Assembly (NCBI RefSeq): GCF_900095745.1
Contig: NZ_FMIR01000014.1
Location: 186,001-250,000, forward strand
Direction: 5' to 3'
Source: Microbacterium oxydans
GTDB taxonomy: Bacteria; Actinomycetota; Actinomycetes; Actinomycetales; Microbacteriaceae
Length of the DNA stretch: 64,000 bases
The position numbers and the translations under genes were made by a program. Of the stretch, positions 26,904-35,174 are shown in pieces. Numbering within the stretch: the stretch's first letter is position 1; every line of letters starts with the position of its first letter. The notes beneath the pieces were generated by a model. It had not been told where the DNA came from, searched no databases, and worked only from the letters and a program-made list of their open reading frames with translations.

Positions 26904-26919
26904 TCAACCGAATGGTTGA
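26904..26919. promoter_or_regulatory. Inverted repeat before the AraC-type gene
   Basis: TCAACC-gaat-GGTTGA is a perfect 6+6 repeat that covers a possible upstream ATG at 26912. It is therefore more likely an operator or promoter element than coding sequence. Confidence 0.5.
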
Positions 26920-27004
26920 GAACGCCACGACGATGCGCCCCGTCTCGCGCCTCGAAGAAAGTCGACGGCGGAATAGCAGGCCCGGCAGCGGCGTTGCCGA
27001 AGGC

Positions 27005-27922
27005 ATGGTGACAGTGGATGCAGACGCGATCTCGCAGGTGCTCGGCGCCGTCGACCTCCGCGTCGGCGTCGGCCGTCGGATGACTCTCGCCTCCGGCACG
27101 CTGCTGCCGATCCCGTCCGGCGCCATCACCCTCGTGTACATCGTGGAGGGCGGCGTGCACGGGCATCCGCCGCTCGGCGACGGCTGCCGCCTCGAGGTCG
27201 ACCCGGACTCGCATCGCCTCACCCTCGATCCGGGCAGCCGCCGCGACGTGCTCGTCGCGGGCGACGCCTTCCTCACCCTCGGTCGCACACCGTTCGCGCT
27301 CGAAGCCCGGGGCAACACGAGCATCATGATCGCCGAGATCGTGCTCGCGGATGCTGCGTCGCCGCTGCCCGCGCTGCTCCCGCCGTTCCTCACGGTCACC
27401 GGATTCGACGCGGTCGAGCCGGCCGCCGCCGCCCTGGCCCTGAACATGGGCCTCGTCGATCACACCGTGCTCCCGGCCCGTCAGGGCGACCCGGTCATCT
27501 GCCGCATGATGGCGACGACCGTGCTGCTGTCGGTCATCCGCGCCTGGGCGGCGAACGGCTGCGCACCGGCGGGCTGGCCGTCTCTGTCGAACGATCCGTT
27601 CCTCGACCGCGTCGTCGACGCCATCCACGAGGAGCCCGGCCGCGACTGGACGGTCGAACGCCTCGCGGCCATCGGCGCCATGTCGCGGTCGACGTTCGCC
27701 GAGCGGTTCCGCAACGCCGTCGGCCGCTCCCCCGCGGACTACGTCACCGAGGTCCGGGTGGATGCGGCCAAGCGGATGCTGGATGCCGGGCGGAGCGTGT
27801 CCGAGATCTCCCGCGAGCTGGGCTATGCCTCAGACGAGGGGTTCAGCCGCGCGTTCCGACGCCGCACCGGGTTGACCCCCACATCCTGGCGTCTGGCCAA
27901 CCGGATCCCGGTCTCCGCCTGA
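27005..27922 (+). CDS. AraC-family regulator with cupin N-terminus
   Basis: ATG 27005 gives 305 residues, typical for the family. A start at 26912 would add 31 Arg/Ser-rich residues and fall inside an inverted repeat. The N-terminal half is a cupin_6-like domain (GAITLVYIVEGGVHGHPPLGDG). The C-terminal 100 residues are the double helix-turn-helix (WTVERLAAIGAMSRSTFAERF; SVSEISRELGYASDEGFSRAFRRRTGLTPTSWR). It is convergent with the MFS gene, 12 bp apart. In related genomes such regulators control adjacent MFS pumps, which is plausible here. Confidence 0.85.
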   Translation: MVTVDADAISQVLGAVDLRVGVGRRMTLASGTLLPIPSGAITLVYIVEGGVHGHPPLGDGCRLEVDPDSHRLTLDPGSRRDVLVAGDAFLTLGRTPFALEARGNTSIMIAEIVLADAASPLPALLPPFLTVTGFDAVEPAAAALALNMGLVDHTVLPARQGDPVICRMMATTVLLSVIRAWAANGCAPAGWPSLSNDPFLDRVVDAIHEEPGRDWTVERLAAIGAMSRSTFAERFRNAVGRSPADYVTEVRVDAAKRMLDAGRSVSEISRELGYASDEGFSRAFRRRTGLTPTSWRLANRIPVSA

Positions 27923-27934
27923 CGCCGCGCCACG

Positions 27935-29131
27935 TCAGGCGCGGCTGCTGACCCGATTCGACACCCCGAAGAGCACGGCACCGGCGAGCAGCGCGGCCGC
28001 ACCGAGCACGTAGACCAGCTCGACGTTCAGGGTGTCGACGAGCAGCCCGCCGACGCCGGCCGCGATGGTGATCGCCCCCTGGAAGCCCACGACGACGAGG
28101 CTGCCGCCGGCCTCGAGCCGATCCGGCATCCGGTGCCCGACCCAGGTGTTCGCGACGATCAACCAGGACGAGAAGAAGAAGCCCCACACCACCACCACGA
28201 TGCCCACGCCCAGGATCGAGCCGGAGAACAGGATCATCGAGATCACGGACACGGCGATCACCAGGGGCGCGAACACGGCGAAGAAGGCGAACGTGCGGTC
28301 GATGACGAGCCCGATCGTGATGTTGCCGAGGAGGCCGCCGACACCGAACAGCGCGAGCAGCACCACGATCGTCGAGGCGTCGACGTCGGGGATGCGCTCC
28401 AGCGCGAGACGCACGTAGGTGTAGGCGAGGAAGTGCCCGAGCACCACGAGCACGTGCCCGACCATGCCGAGCCCGATGCCCGGGCGACGCAGCGTGTCGA
28501 CGAGCAGGCGCAGGCTCGACGCGCGCTCGGCCGGCACCGAGGGCAGTGTGAATCGCAGGACGACCGCGAGCACCACCATCAGCCCGCCCGCGATGGCGAA
28601 GACCATCCGCCAGTCGACGAGCTCGCTCAGCATCACGCCCAGCGGCACGCCGGCCACCGTCGCCAGCGAGACGCCCGCGGACGTGAACATGACGCCGCGA
28701 CCGAGGTTCTCAGGTCCTGCGAGCCGGGCGGCGACAGTGATCGACATCGCCCAGAACGCGCTGATCGCGGCGCCCAGCAGGAAGCGCGCCAGCAACACGA
28801 TGATCAGGTTCGGCGAGATCGCCACGATGAGGTTCGAGACCGCCGCGGCGAGCGCCATCCACACCAGCAGCGACCGTCGGTCGAGGCGCGGGAAGATCAG
28901 TCCGATCGTCGGCGCGACGACGAGACCGACGAGGGCCGTGACAGTGACGGTCTGCCCGGCCTGACCGGGAGTGACGCCGAGCCCGTCGGCCATCTCCGTC
29001 AGCACGCCGTTGGGAAGGAACTCTGCCGTGACCAGCAGGAAGCCCATCAGCATCAGCACGATCAGTCCGCTGTAGCGGATGCGGGTGACGGCCGAGGCCG
29101 GCACGGTGGGGACGGGCGCTGTGATGGTCAT
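27935..29131 (-). CDS. MFS transporter (DHA1/AraJ-like)
   Basis: The start chosen is MTITAPVPTVPASAVTRIRYS (398 residues); the longer upstream frame is Arg/Cys-rich and not membrane-like. It has twelve predicted membrane segments, the DHA1 loop GLIFPRLDRRSLLVWMAL between helices 2 and 3, and motif C-like GVSLATVAGVPLGVML. This is a drug or sugar efflux type transporter. The substrate is unknown. Confidence 0.87.
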   Translation of the reverse strand: MTITAPVPTVPASAVTRIRYSGLIVLMLMGFLLVTAEFLPNGVLTEMADGLGVTPGQAGQTVTVTALVGLVVAPTIGLIFPRLDRRSLLVWMALAAAVSNLIVAISPNLIIVLLARFLLGAAISAFWAMSITVAARLAGPENLGRGVMFTSAGVSLATVAGVPLGVMLSELVDWRMVFAIAGGLMVVLAVVLRFTLPSVPAERASSLRLLVDTLRRPGIGLGMVGHVLVVLGHFLAYTYVRLALERIPDVDASTIVVLLALFGVGGLLGNITIGLVIDRTFAFFAVFAPLVIAVSVISMILFSGSILGVGIVVVVWGFFFSSWLIVANTWVGHRMPDRLEAGGSLVVVGFQGAITIAAGVGGLLVDTLNVELVYVLGAAALLAGAVLFGVSNRVSSRA

Positions 29132-29248
29132 GGTTCCACGGTCGCAGCATCCGGATGCCGTCGCCCGATCAGGCGTCCGCCGCAACCGACCGATCGTCCG
29201 ACGACATCGGCACACCGATCTCCCAGCCGGAGCTTGCAGAGTGTGGGG

Positions 29249-30367
29249 ATGCAGGATCGGGGAGGGTCACGGCGGCGGATGCTGCGCGGTGCCGCCGTCA
29301 TCGCAGCGATCATGTTCGTCTCCGGGTGCACGCCGCCCGCGCCCGGTCCGGACGACTGGGCCCTGGAGCCGATCTCATTCCAGAACTCGTTCGTCGGTTC
29401 CGGACCGGAGGCGACTCCGGCCGGTCCGCCGACCGATCTGACGTACGGGATGCACGTGCTGTCGTCCGACGGGGCGGGCGGGTTCTGGACGGCGTCTTCC
29501 GGGTCGTGGCTGCACGTCGGGGCCGATGGCGAGACGCTCGCCAGGTTCGACACCGAGCCCAGCGGCCCGCTCTCGAAGATCAGGGCGATGGCACCGCTGT
29601 CGCCGACCGAACTCGTCGTGGTGCAGGGCGACCGGGCCCACGTGATGCCGATGCTCTCGGTGTTCGACACCACCACCATGACGCTGCGAGACCTGCCGGG
29701 CGACGCCGTGGGCGACGAGGGCGACCTCGACTTCGGCGACTTCGAGTTCGGTGACGTCGCGGTGCACGATGGCGACGCGATCGTCGTGCGCTACCAGCCG
29801 CGTCCTCCCGACGACTACCTCGACTTCGAGGTACTGCGCGTCGATCTCGACAGTGGCGCCAGGACCCTGCTGCACAGCGGGCCGGTCGAGCTCGACGATG
29901 CGCCCGGCGCTCGACCCGGTGTCCCGCCGATCGGCATCGATGTCGACGACGCCGGGCGCATGTATCTCGCGAGCCCGACCGCACGGATCGTACTCGCGGC
30001 CGACGGCACGGAGCTGAGCCGCGAACCGCAGGTCGCCGACCACCCGCTCGTCGCCGCCGCTCCCGACGGCACCGCCCTGTGGTGGGGTGGAGAGCCGGAG
30101 CAGAGCGACGCGCAGGGCGTGATCGTCGGCGGCTCGTCCGAAGCGCGACAGGCGATCGAGCCCCGCATGCACTGCGCGGAGACCTCGAGCAGCGACATCC
30201 CTCGCCGCGGCGACGCCCTCCGCCTCAGCGACTCCGCGGGACAGCATCCGCTGCCGTTCCTGTGCGGCGCGAACGCCGCCGCGTGGACGGACGGGTCCTG
30301 GGTGGTCGCGACCGGCGGCGAGGGCGACGGCGTGCTCGTGCGGGTCACGCCGCCCACCGGGAGCTGA
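29249..30367 (+). CDS. Hypothetical lipoprotein, 372 aa
   Basis: ATG 29249 begins a signal peptide (RRRMLRGAAVIAAIMFVSGC) with a lipobox and anchored Cys. The exported part alternates short beta strands with Asp/Gly-rich turns (DLTYGMHVLSSDGAGGFWTASSG, GIDVDDAGRMYLASPTARIVL), suggesting a beta-propeller. Two Cys near the C-terminus (MHCAETS, FLCGAN) may pair. No named family. It is divergent from the MFS gene. Confidence 0.75.
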   Translation: MQDRGGSRRRMLRGAAVIAAIMFVSGCTPPAPGPDDWALEPISFQNSFVGSGPEATPAGPPTDLTYGMHVLSSDGAGGFWTASSGSWLHVGADGETLARFDTEPSGPLSKIRAMAPLSPTELVVVQGDRAHVMPMLSVFDTTTMTLRDLPGDAVGDEGDLDFGDFEFGDVAVHDGDAIVVRYQPRPPDDYLDFEVLRVDLDSGARTLLHSGPVELDDAPGARPGVPPIGIDVDDAGRMYLASPTARIVLAADGTELSREPQVADHPLVAAAPDGTALWWGGEPEQSDAQGVIVGGSSEARQAIEPRMHCAETSSSDIPRRGDALRLSDSAGQHPLPFLCGANAAAWTDGSWVVATGGEGDGVLVRVTPPTGS

Positions 30368-30376
30368 CCCGCACCC

Positions 30377-30406
30377 TGGACACGCCCGCCACCCACGCCC
30401 TATGCT
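30377..30406 (+). promoter_or_regulatory. Probable promoter of the leader ORF and RIO kinase
   Basis: TGGACA (30377-30382), an 18-bp spacer and TATGCT (30401-30406) lie 53 bp before the small leader ORF. Confidence 0.45.
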
Positions 30407-30458
30407 CGACGACGCACCGGGAAGCGCCCGGGAAGCTCGAGCGGAAGGAGCCGAAGAC

Positions 30459-30521
30459 ATGAACACGGTCTTTGTCGCGCTCACCGCCGACCGCCTTCCC
30501 TTCGAGGCCACCCGCTCCTGA
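30459..30521 (+). CDS. Small upstream ORF, 20 codons (putative leader peptide)
   Basis: ATG at 30459 has a strong GGAAGGAG eight bases upstream and reads 20 codons to TGA at 30519-30521 (MNTVFVALTADR and LPFEATRS). Its stop lies eight bases before a hairpin that hides the ribosome-binding site of the kinase at 30556. A well-placed Shine-Dalgarno and this position suggest a translated regulatory leader. Translation is inference. Confidence 0.5.
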   Translation: MNTVFVALTADRLPFEATRS

Positions 30522-30528
30522 CCCTGGC

Positions 30529-30552
30529 GTGGCCTCCTGCTCCCGGAGCCAC
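30529..30552 (+). promoter_or_regulatory. Stem-loop covering the RIO kinase ribosome-binding site
   Basis: GTGGC/GCCAC plus TCC/GGA, with one bulged C and a 7-base loop, give an 8-bp stem. The GGAG Shine-Dalgarno (30545-30548) of the TTG start at 30556 lies entirely in the 3' arm. Confidence 0.6.
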
Positions 30553-30555
30553 ACC

Positions 30556-31404
30556 TTGTCTGATCACTTCACTTCCTCATTCGACTCCCTCGAAACCGAA
30601 CTCTCCTTCGCCGACGTCGATCCCGGCGAGGGGCAGCGCTGGTCCACCTGGCCGGCGATCACCCCGTCCGAGCGCGGCCCTCAGCCGTGGCCGGCGTGGG
30701 TGGTGACATCGGCGGGCGCGCTCGACACCGAACGCGGCATCCTCAAGACCGGCAAGGAGGCCGACGTGTTCCTGCTCGAACGCGCCGTGCCGGACGACCC
30801 GACGCAGCACACGCTGCTCGCGGCGAAGCGCTACCGCAGCGCCGAGCACCGCAGCTTCCACCGCTCGTCCGTCTACACCGAGGGCCGCAGCACCCGGAAC
30901 ACCCGCGACACCCGCGCCCTCGCCAGGAAGTCGGACCACGGCCGCGAGGTCGCCGCGGCGCAGTGGTCGTTCGCCGAGTTCGAGGCGCTGTGCCGGATGT
31001 GGGAGCTCGGCGCCCCCGTGCCCTACCCGGTGCAGGTCAACGGCACCGAGCTGCTGATGGAGTTCCTCGGTGACGCCGACGGCACGGCCGCTCCCCGGCT
31101 CGCCCAGGTGCGCAGCGACCGCGCGGAGCTGCAGGAGTACTACGCCCAGGTGGTCGATCTGATGCTCATCTTCGCCGCGGCCGGCTTCGCCCACGGCGAC
31201 CTGTCGGCGTACAACCTGCTCGTGCACGAGGGGCGAGTGCGGGTGATCGACCTGCCGCAGATCGTCGACATCATCGCGAACCCGCAGGGACTCGATCTGC
31301 TGCACCGCGACTGCGTGAACATCTGCGACTGGTTCGCCCGACGCCGGGTCGAATGCGACGCCGAGGAGCTGTTCGCCGAGATGCTCGCGGCGTCGTACGC
31401 GTGA
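30556..31404 (+). CDS. RIO1-family atypical serine kinase
   Basis: The start chosen is TTG 30556, seven bases after GGAG; the upstream in-frame sequence is Pro/Arg-rich and not family-like. The product has 282 residues. RIO marks are the flexible/ATP loop GILKTGKEADVFLLE (61-75), Lys91 in AAKRY, catalytic Asp215 in HGDLSAYN (213-220) and metal Asp232 in IDLPQIVD. RIO kinases act in ribosome maturation in eukaryotes and archaea; the bacterial role is unclear. Translation is likely controlled by the preceding leader ORF and stem-loop. Confidence 0.9.
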   Translation: MSDHFTSSFDSLETELSFADVDPGEGQRWSTWPAITPSERGPQPWPAWVVTSAGALDTERGILKTGKEADVFLLERAVPDDPTQHTLLAAKRYRSAEHRSFHRSSVYTEGRSTRNTRDTRALARKSDHGREVAAAQWSFAEFEALCRMWELGAPVPYPVQVNGTELLMEFLGDADGTAAPRLAQVRSDRAELQEYYAQVVDLMLIFAAAGFAHGDLSAYNLLVHEGRVRVIDLPQIVDIIANPQGLDLLHRDCVNICDWFARRRVECDAEELFAEMLAASYA

Positions 31405-31458
31405 GCGTCGCTCGTCAAGGGGCTGGAGGGCGCCCCGCCAGCCCGAGACACTGTCGGC

Positions 31459-31977
31459 ATGGCGGAGCACGAGCGGGACGCGGCGCGCGAGCGGGACGAC
31501 GGCCCGGAGCGCACCCCCGACGGCCACCACATCATCGTGAACGGACGGCGGTGGCGCGCATCCGATCCGTCGATCCCCGATGCACTGCGCCAGGAGCTGG
31601 TCGACGAGCTGATGGCGGCCCGGCGCGCGGTGAAGGCGTCGGAGCCCGACGCCCGGCGCCGGGTGCAGGACGCCAAGAACGCACTGGGCGAACGAGGCGC
31701 CCCCTGGTGGGAGGCGCGCTCCGGCGACGCCTTCGACGAACGCATCGCCGCGGCGATCCGAGCGCTCACCCGCAAGCGGTCGGACTCCTCGATCTGCCCC
31801 AGCGACGTCGCACGCGCGGTCGGCGGCGAGGGCTGGCGCGCGCGCATGGATGACGTCCGACGCGTCGCGGCGGAACTCGCCGCCCGCGACGAGATCGTGG
31901 TGACGCAGAAGGGCGAGCGCGTGCGCATCGACGAGACCCGCGGCCCGATCCGCATCCGGCGCGGTCCTGCGCTCTGA
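31459..31977 (+). CDS. DUF3253-containing protein, 172 aa
   Basis: The N-terminal charged segment carries DGHHIIVNGRRWRASDPSIPD, found in many actinobacterial proteins, followed by a helical hairpin. The C-terminal 75 residues are a DUF3253 winged-helix-like domain (FDERIAAAIRALTRKR, ICPSDVARAVGGEGWRARMDDVRRVAAELAARDEI). It is probably a small DNA-binding or accessory protein; no pathway is suggested by neighbours. ATG start. Confidence 0.8.
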   Translation: MAEHERDAARERDDGPERTPDGHHIIVNGRRWRASDPSIPDALRQELVDELMAARRAVKASEPDARRRVQDAKNALGERGAPWWEARSGDAFDERIAAAIRALTRKRSDSSICPSDVARAVGGEGWRARMDDVRRVAAELAARDEIVVTQKGERVRIDETRGPIRIRRGPAL

Positions 31978-32054
31978 CCCGCAACGGATCACGCACGATC
32001 AGGCGTGCGGCGCGCCGTCACCGGGCGTTCACCGGGGGCCGCCAGACTTCCCCC

Positions 32055-33461
32055 ATGAGCGAACCCGAATCGCGCCAGGGCGTCCCCGAGCCCGTGGCGA
32101 CCGCCAACAGCGGCGCCGTGGCCGTCGTCGGCCTCGACCTGCGCGGCGAGACGCCCGCCCCCAAGAAGCAGGTCTACTCCTGGGCACTGTGGGACTGGGC
32201 GACGCAGCCCTTCAACACCGTCATCCTGACGTTCGTGTTCACGGCGCTGTATCTCGTCGGTGAGGGATTCCTCCCCGCGGACGTGGCGGCGCTCGACGAG
32301 AACGACCAGGTGCGGCTCGCCGCCGAGGCGGACCTCGCCTCCGGGCTCGGGCTGGGCTCGACCATCGCCGCCTTCGGCATCCTGCTCCTCGCTCCGGTTC
32401 TGGGTCAGCGGGCGGATGCCGCGGGGCGCCAGAAGCTCTGGCTCGGGATCGGCACCGGAGCGCTGATCCTCTGCATGCTGGGCCTGTGGTTCGTCGAACC
32501 GACGCCGAGCCTGTTCTGGCTGGGCGTCGCCCTGATCTCGGCCGCGACCGTGTTCCAGGAGATCGCCGCGGTGAACTCCAACGCGATGCTCATCGGCATC
32601 GCGACCCCGAAGAACGTCGGCCGCATCTCGGGCCTCGGGTGGGGCTTCGGCTACCTCGGCGGCATCATCGCCCTGGTGATCGTGGTCGTGCTCGACACCT
32701 TCGACTGGTTCGGCATGTCGACCGACAACGGCCTCGCCTATCGACTGATCGCCGTCGGATGCGCCGTGTGGGCGATCATCTTCAGCATCCCGATCTTCCT
32801 CAACGTGCCGGAGCCGTCGCTCGGTCGCCCGGAACGCAAGGTCGGCTTCTTCGCCTCCTACCCGCTGCTGGTGAAAGACGTCGCGGGGCTGTACCGCAAC
32901 GAGGAGACGCGGCCCACGTTCTGGTACCTGCTGGCGAGCGCCGTCTTCCGCGACGGGCTGGGCGGCGTGTTCGCCTTCGGAGCGATCATCGGCACGGCCG
33001 TGTTCGACTTCGAGGCGCAGGAGATCATCATCTTCGGCATCGTCGCGAACCTGATCGCCGGCGTCTCCACGATCGCCGCCGGCCGACTCGACGACCGCCT
33101 CGGGCCGAAGCGGATCATCCTCGCCTCGATCGGATCGATGATCGTCGCCGGCCTCGCGGTCTTCTTCCTGCGGGACGCCGGGGCGATGGTCTTCTGGATC
33201 GGCGGCCTCGTCCTGTGCGCGTTCGTCGGTCCGGCGCAGGCGGCGGCACGCTCGTTCCTCGCCCGCGTGACCCCGGCCGGCCGAGAGGGCGAGATCTTCG
33301 GCCTCTACGCCACGACCGGTCGCGCCGCGAGCTGGATGGCCTCCGGCGCCTGGACGCTCCTGATCGTGCTGACGAGTCAGACCGCCTACGGCATCCTGGG
33401 CATCGTGGTCGTCCTGATCGCCGGCTTCCTGCTGCTGCTTCCGGTGAAGGCGCCGCGCTGA
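32055..33461 (+). CDS. UMF1/Atg22-type MFS transporter
   Basis: This 468-residue protein has a hydrophilic N-terminal 40 residues, then the UMF1 signature YSWALWDWATQPFNTVILTFVF. Twelve membrane helices include WGFGYLGGIIALVIVVVLD and the cytoplasmic loop AGRLDDRLGPKRIIL. The family relates to vacuolar amino acid exporters; bacterial substrates are unknown. It stands 77 bp after the DUF3253 gene and 35 bp before the CDF gene. Confidence 0.9.
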   Translation: MSEPESRQGVPEPVATANSGAVAVVGLDLRGETPAPKKQVYSWALWDWATQPFNTVILTFVFTALYLVGEGFLPADVAALDENDQVRLAAEADLASGLGLGSTIAAFGILLLAPVLGQRADAAGRQKLWLGIGTGALILCMLGLWFVEPTPSLFWLGVALISAATVFQEIAAVNSNAMLIGIATPKNVGRISGLGWGFGYLGGIIALVIVVVLDTFDWFGMSTDNGLAYRLIAVGCAVWAIIFSIPIFLNVPEPSLGRPERKVGFFASYPLLVKDVAGLYRNEETRPTFWYLLASAVFRDGLGGVFAFGAIIGTAVFDFEAQEIIIFGIVANLIAGVSTIAAGRLDDRLGPKRIILASIGSMIVAGLAVFFLRDAGAMVFWIGGLVLCAFVGPAQAAARSFLARVTPAGREGEIFGLYATTGRAASWMASGAWTLLIVLTSQTAYGILGIVVVLIAGFLLLLPVKAPR

Positions 33462-33496
33462 GTCCTGCACACCCGCGGCGGGAGTAGCCTGACCGC

Positions 33497-34414
33497 GTGA
33501 CCGTGATCCTCGCCTTCCTCGCCAACATCCTCGTCGCGGTGGCGAAGACGATCGCCGCGATCATCACCTCCTCGGCATCGATGGTCGCCGAGGCAGCGCA
33601 CTCCTGGGCGGATGCCGGTAACGAGGTGTTCCTCCTCATTGCCGACCGCAGCGGCGCGAAGACCAAGGATGCGCGGCATCCGCTCGGCTACGGACGCAAC
33701 GCCTTCGTGTGGTCGCTCATCGCCGCCTTCGGAATCTTCACGGCCGGCTCGATCGTGTCCATCATGCACGGCATCCAGGAGCTGTCCGACACCGGTCCCG
33801 TCGAGAGTCCGATGGTGGCCTACATCGTGCTGGGGGTCTCGTTCGTGCTCGAGGGTGCGTCATTCACGCAGGCGATGGTCAAGTCGCGGCGCCTGGCCAA
33901 GGAGCGCGGATCGTCGACCTGGGACTTCGTGCTGGAGACGAGCGACACCACGCTCCGCGCCGTGTTCTTCGAGGACTCCGCGGCGCTCATCGGCCTGGCG
34001 ATCGCGGCCGGCGCCATCGCGATGCACCAGATCACCGGCGTCGCGGCCTGGGACGCGATCGGCTCGATCCTCGTCGGCGTGCTGCTGGGCGTGGTCGCGA
34101 TCATCCTGATCCGGCGGAACATCGCCTTCCTGGTCGGGGCCACGGCGGCGCCGAAGCTGCGGTCCCGCGTCGGCACCGCCCTGCTGGGGCTGGACGACAT
34201 CGAGCGGGTCACCTACCTGCACATCGAGTACGTGGGCCCGAACCGGCTGTTCATCGTGGCCGAGATCGACCTGGCCGGCGACGCCCGCGAGCACGATGTG
34301 GCCCGCCGGCTGCGCGACGTCGAGCGGCGGATCGAAGCCCATGAGGCCGTCGAGACGGTCGTGCTGTCGCTGTCGGTCGACGACGAGCCGTCGCTCGAGT
34401 TCGCGCGCGCCTAG
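33497..34414 (+). CDS. Cation diffusion facilitator (CDF) transporter
   Basis: The GTG start at 33497 gives 305 residues and six membrane helices. The metal-site motifs are SMVAEAAHSWADAGNE in helix 2 (His and Asp four residues apart) and FFEDSAALIGLAIAAG in helix 5. A C-terminal ferredoxin-like cytoplasmic domain follows (LIEVDL-like MFIVAEIDLAGDAREHDVARRLRDVERRI region). It exports Zn, Mn, Fe or Co in exchange for protons. The convergent downstream neighbours are His-rich MarR-type regulators, which may or may not be related. Confidence 0.9.
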   Translation: MTVILAFLANILVAVAKTIAAIITSSASMVAEAAHSWADAGNEVFLLIADRSGAKTKDARHPLGYGRNAFVWSLIAAFGIFTAGSIVSIMHGIQELSDTGPVESPMVAYIVLGVSFVLEGASFTQAMVKSRRLAKERGSSTWDFVLETSDTTLRAVFFEDSAALIGLAIAAGAIAMHQITGVAAWDAIGSILVGVLLGVVAIILIRRNIAFLVGATAAPKLRSRVGTALLGLDDIERVTYLHIEYVGPNRLFIVAEIDLAGDAREHDVARRLRDVERRIEAHEAVETVVLSLSVDDEPSLEFARA

Positions 34415-34419
34415 GGCGC

Positions 34420-34450
34420 AGCCCCGCGCCGGCCGGTGCGGCGCGGGGCT
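34420..34450. terminator. Bidirectional terminator between CDF and MarR genes
   Basis: The 11-bp stem AGCCCCGCGCC/GGCGCGGGGCT with a 9-base loop sits between the converging genes ending at 34414 and 34454. Confidence 0.75.
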
Positions 34451-34453
34451 GGT

Positions 34454-35071
34454 TCAGCGCTGCCAGTTGTCGGCGAGCTTGTTCAGCAGCCGGGCGAGCT
34501 CGACGCGCTCGTCGTCGGTGAAGGAGGCGAGCGCGTTCGTGAGCATCTCGCGACGCTCCCCGCGCATGCCGCGGGCGAGCTTGCGACCCTCGTCGGTGAG
34601 CGCGATGCGCGTGCGCCGCGCGTCGTCGGGGTCGGCCTCGCGGCGCACGAAGCCGTGATCGACGCCCTGCTGCACGAGTCGTGACGCGCGCGGCTGATCG
34701 ACGCCGATCGCGATACCGAGATCGCTGACGCTCAGCGGAGCGGATGCCGCGGACAGCGCCTCGAGCATGCGCATGCGCGCCGGTCCGCCGAGACGACCCG
34801 ACGGGTCGGCCATCCAGGGCGGCATGCCGGGGTGTCCGCGGTGGTGGTCGAAGTGCTCGCGGGCATCGTCGTCCTGCGACCCGCCGTGCGGACCCCCGTG
34901 CCAGCCGTGCGGACCACCGTGGCCACGACCGCGCTCGGCGGGACCGCGACCGCCCGGACCGCGCTCACCCGGACGACGCCCACGCAATCGGGACAGTGCC
35001 TTCGCGATGGCTTCGGCCGGATCCTGCGCGGCGGGATCCGGCGCGGTGGGGTCGTGCGGTTCGGTGGTCAC
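34454..35071 (-). CDS. MarR-family regulator with His/Gly-rich N-terminal tail
   Basis: Of 205 residues, the first 90 are low-complexity (RGRGHGGPHGWHGGPHGG, DDDAREHFDHHRGHPGMPPW). The remaining 115 form a MarR winged helix (LGGPARMRMLEALSAASAPLSVSDLGIAIGVDQPRASRLVQ, wing READPDDARRTRIALTDEG). His-rich tails commonly bind Ni, Zn or Cu, so metal sensing or storage is a reasonable guess. It is divergent from the gene at 35175 over a nested palindrome, so the two probably share control. Confidence 0.85.
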   Translation of the reverse strand: MTTEPHDPTAPDPAAQDPAEAIAKALSRLRGRRPGERGPGGRGPAERGRGHGGPHGWHGGPHGGSQDDDAREHFDHHRGHPGMPPWMADPSGRLGGPARMRMLEALSAASAPLSVSDLGIAIGVDQPRASRLVQQGVDHGFVRREADPDDARRTRIALTDEGRKLARGMRGERREMLTNALASFTDDERVELARLLNKLADNWQR

Positions 35072-35111
35072 CCGCCGATTTTACATGCGACTTGACATGC
35101 ATCGCTACTCC

Positions 35112-35143
35112 ATGTCACACTACATGTACATGCACTGTGACAT
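35112..35143. promoter_or_regulatory. Nested palindrome between divergent His-rich regulators
   Basis: The arms ATGTCACA (35112-35119) and TGTGACAT (35136-35143) and the inner palindrome ATGTACAT (35124-35131) share one centre. Further ACATG boxes occur on both sides (near 35083, 35095, 35147). It is the likely operator for one or both flanking MarR-type proteins. Confidence 0.75.
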
Positions 35144-35174
35144 TCACATGCACACTGACAACTAAGGACTTCCC

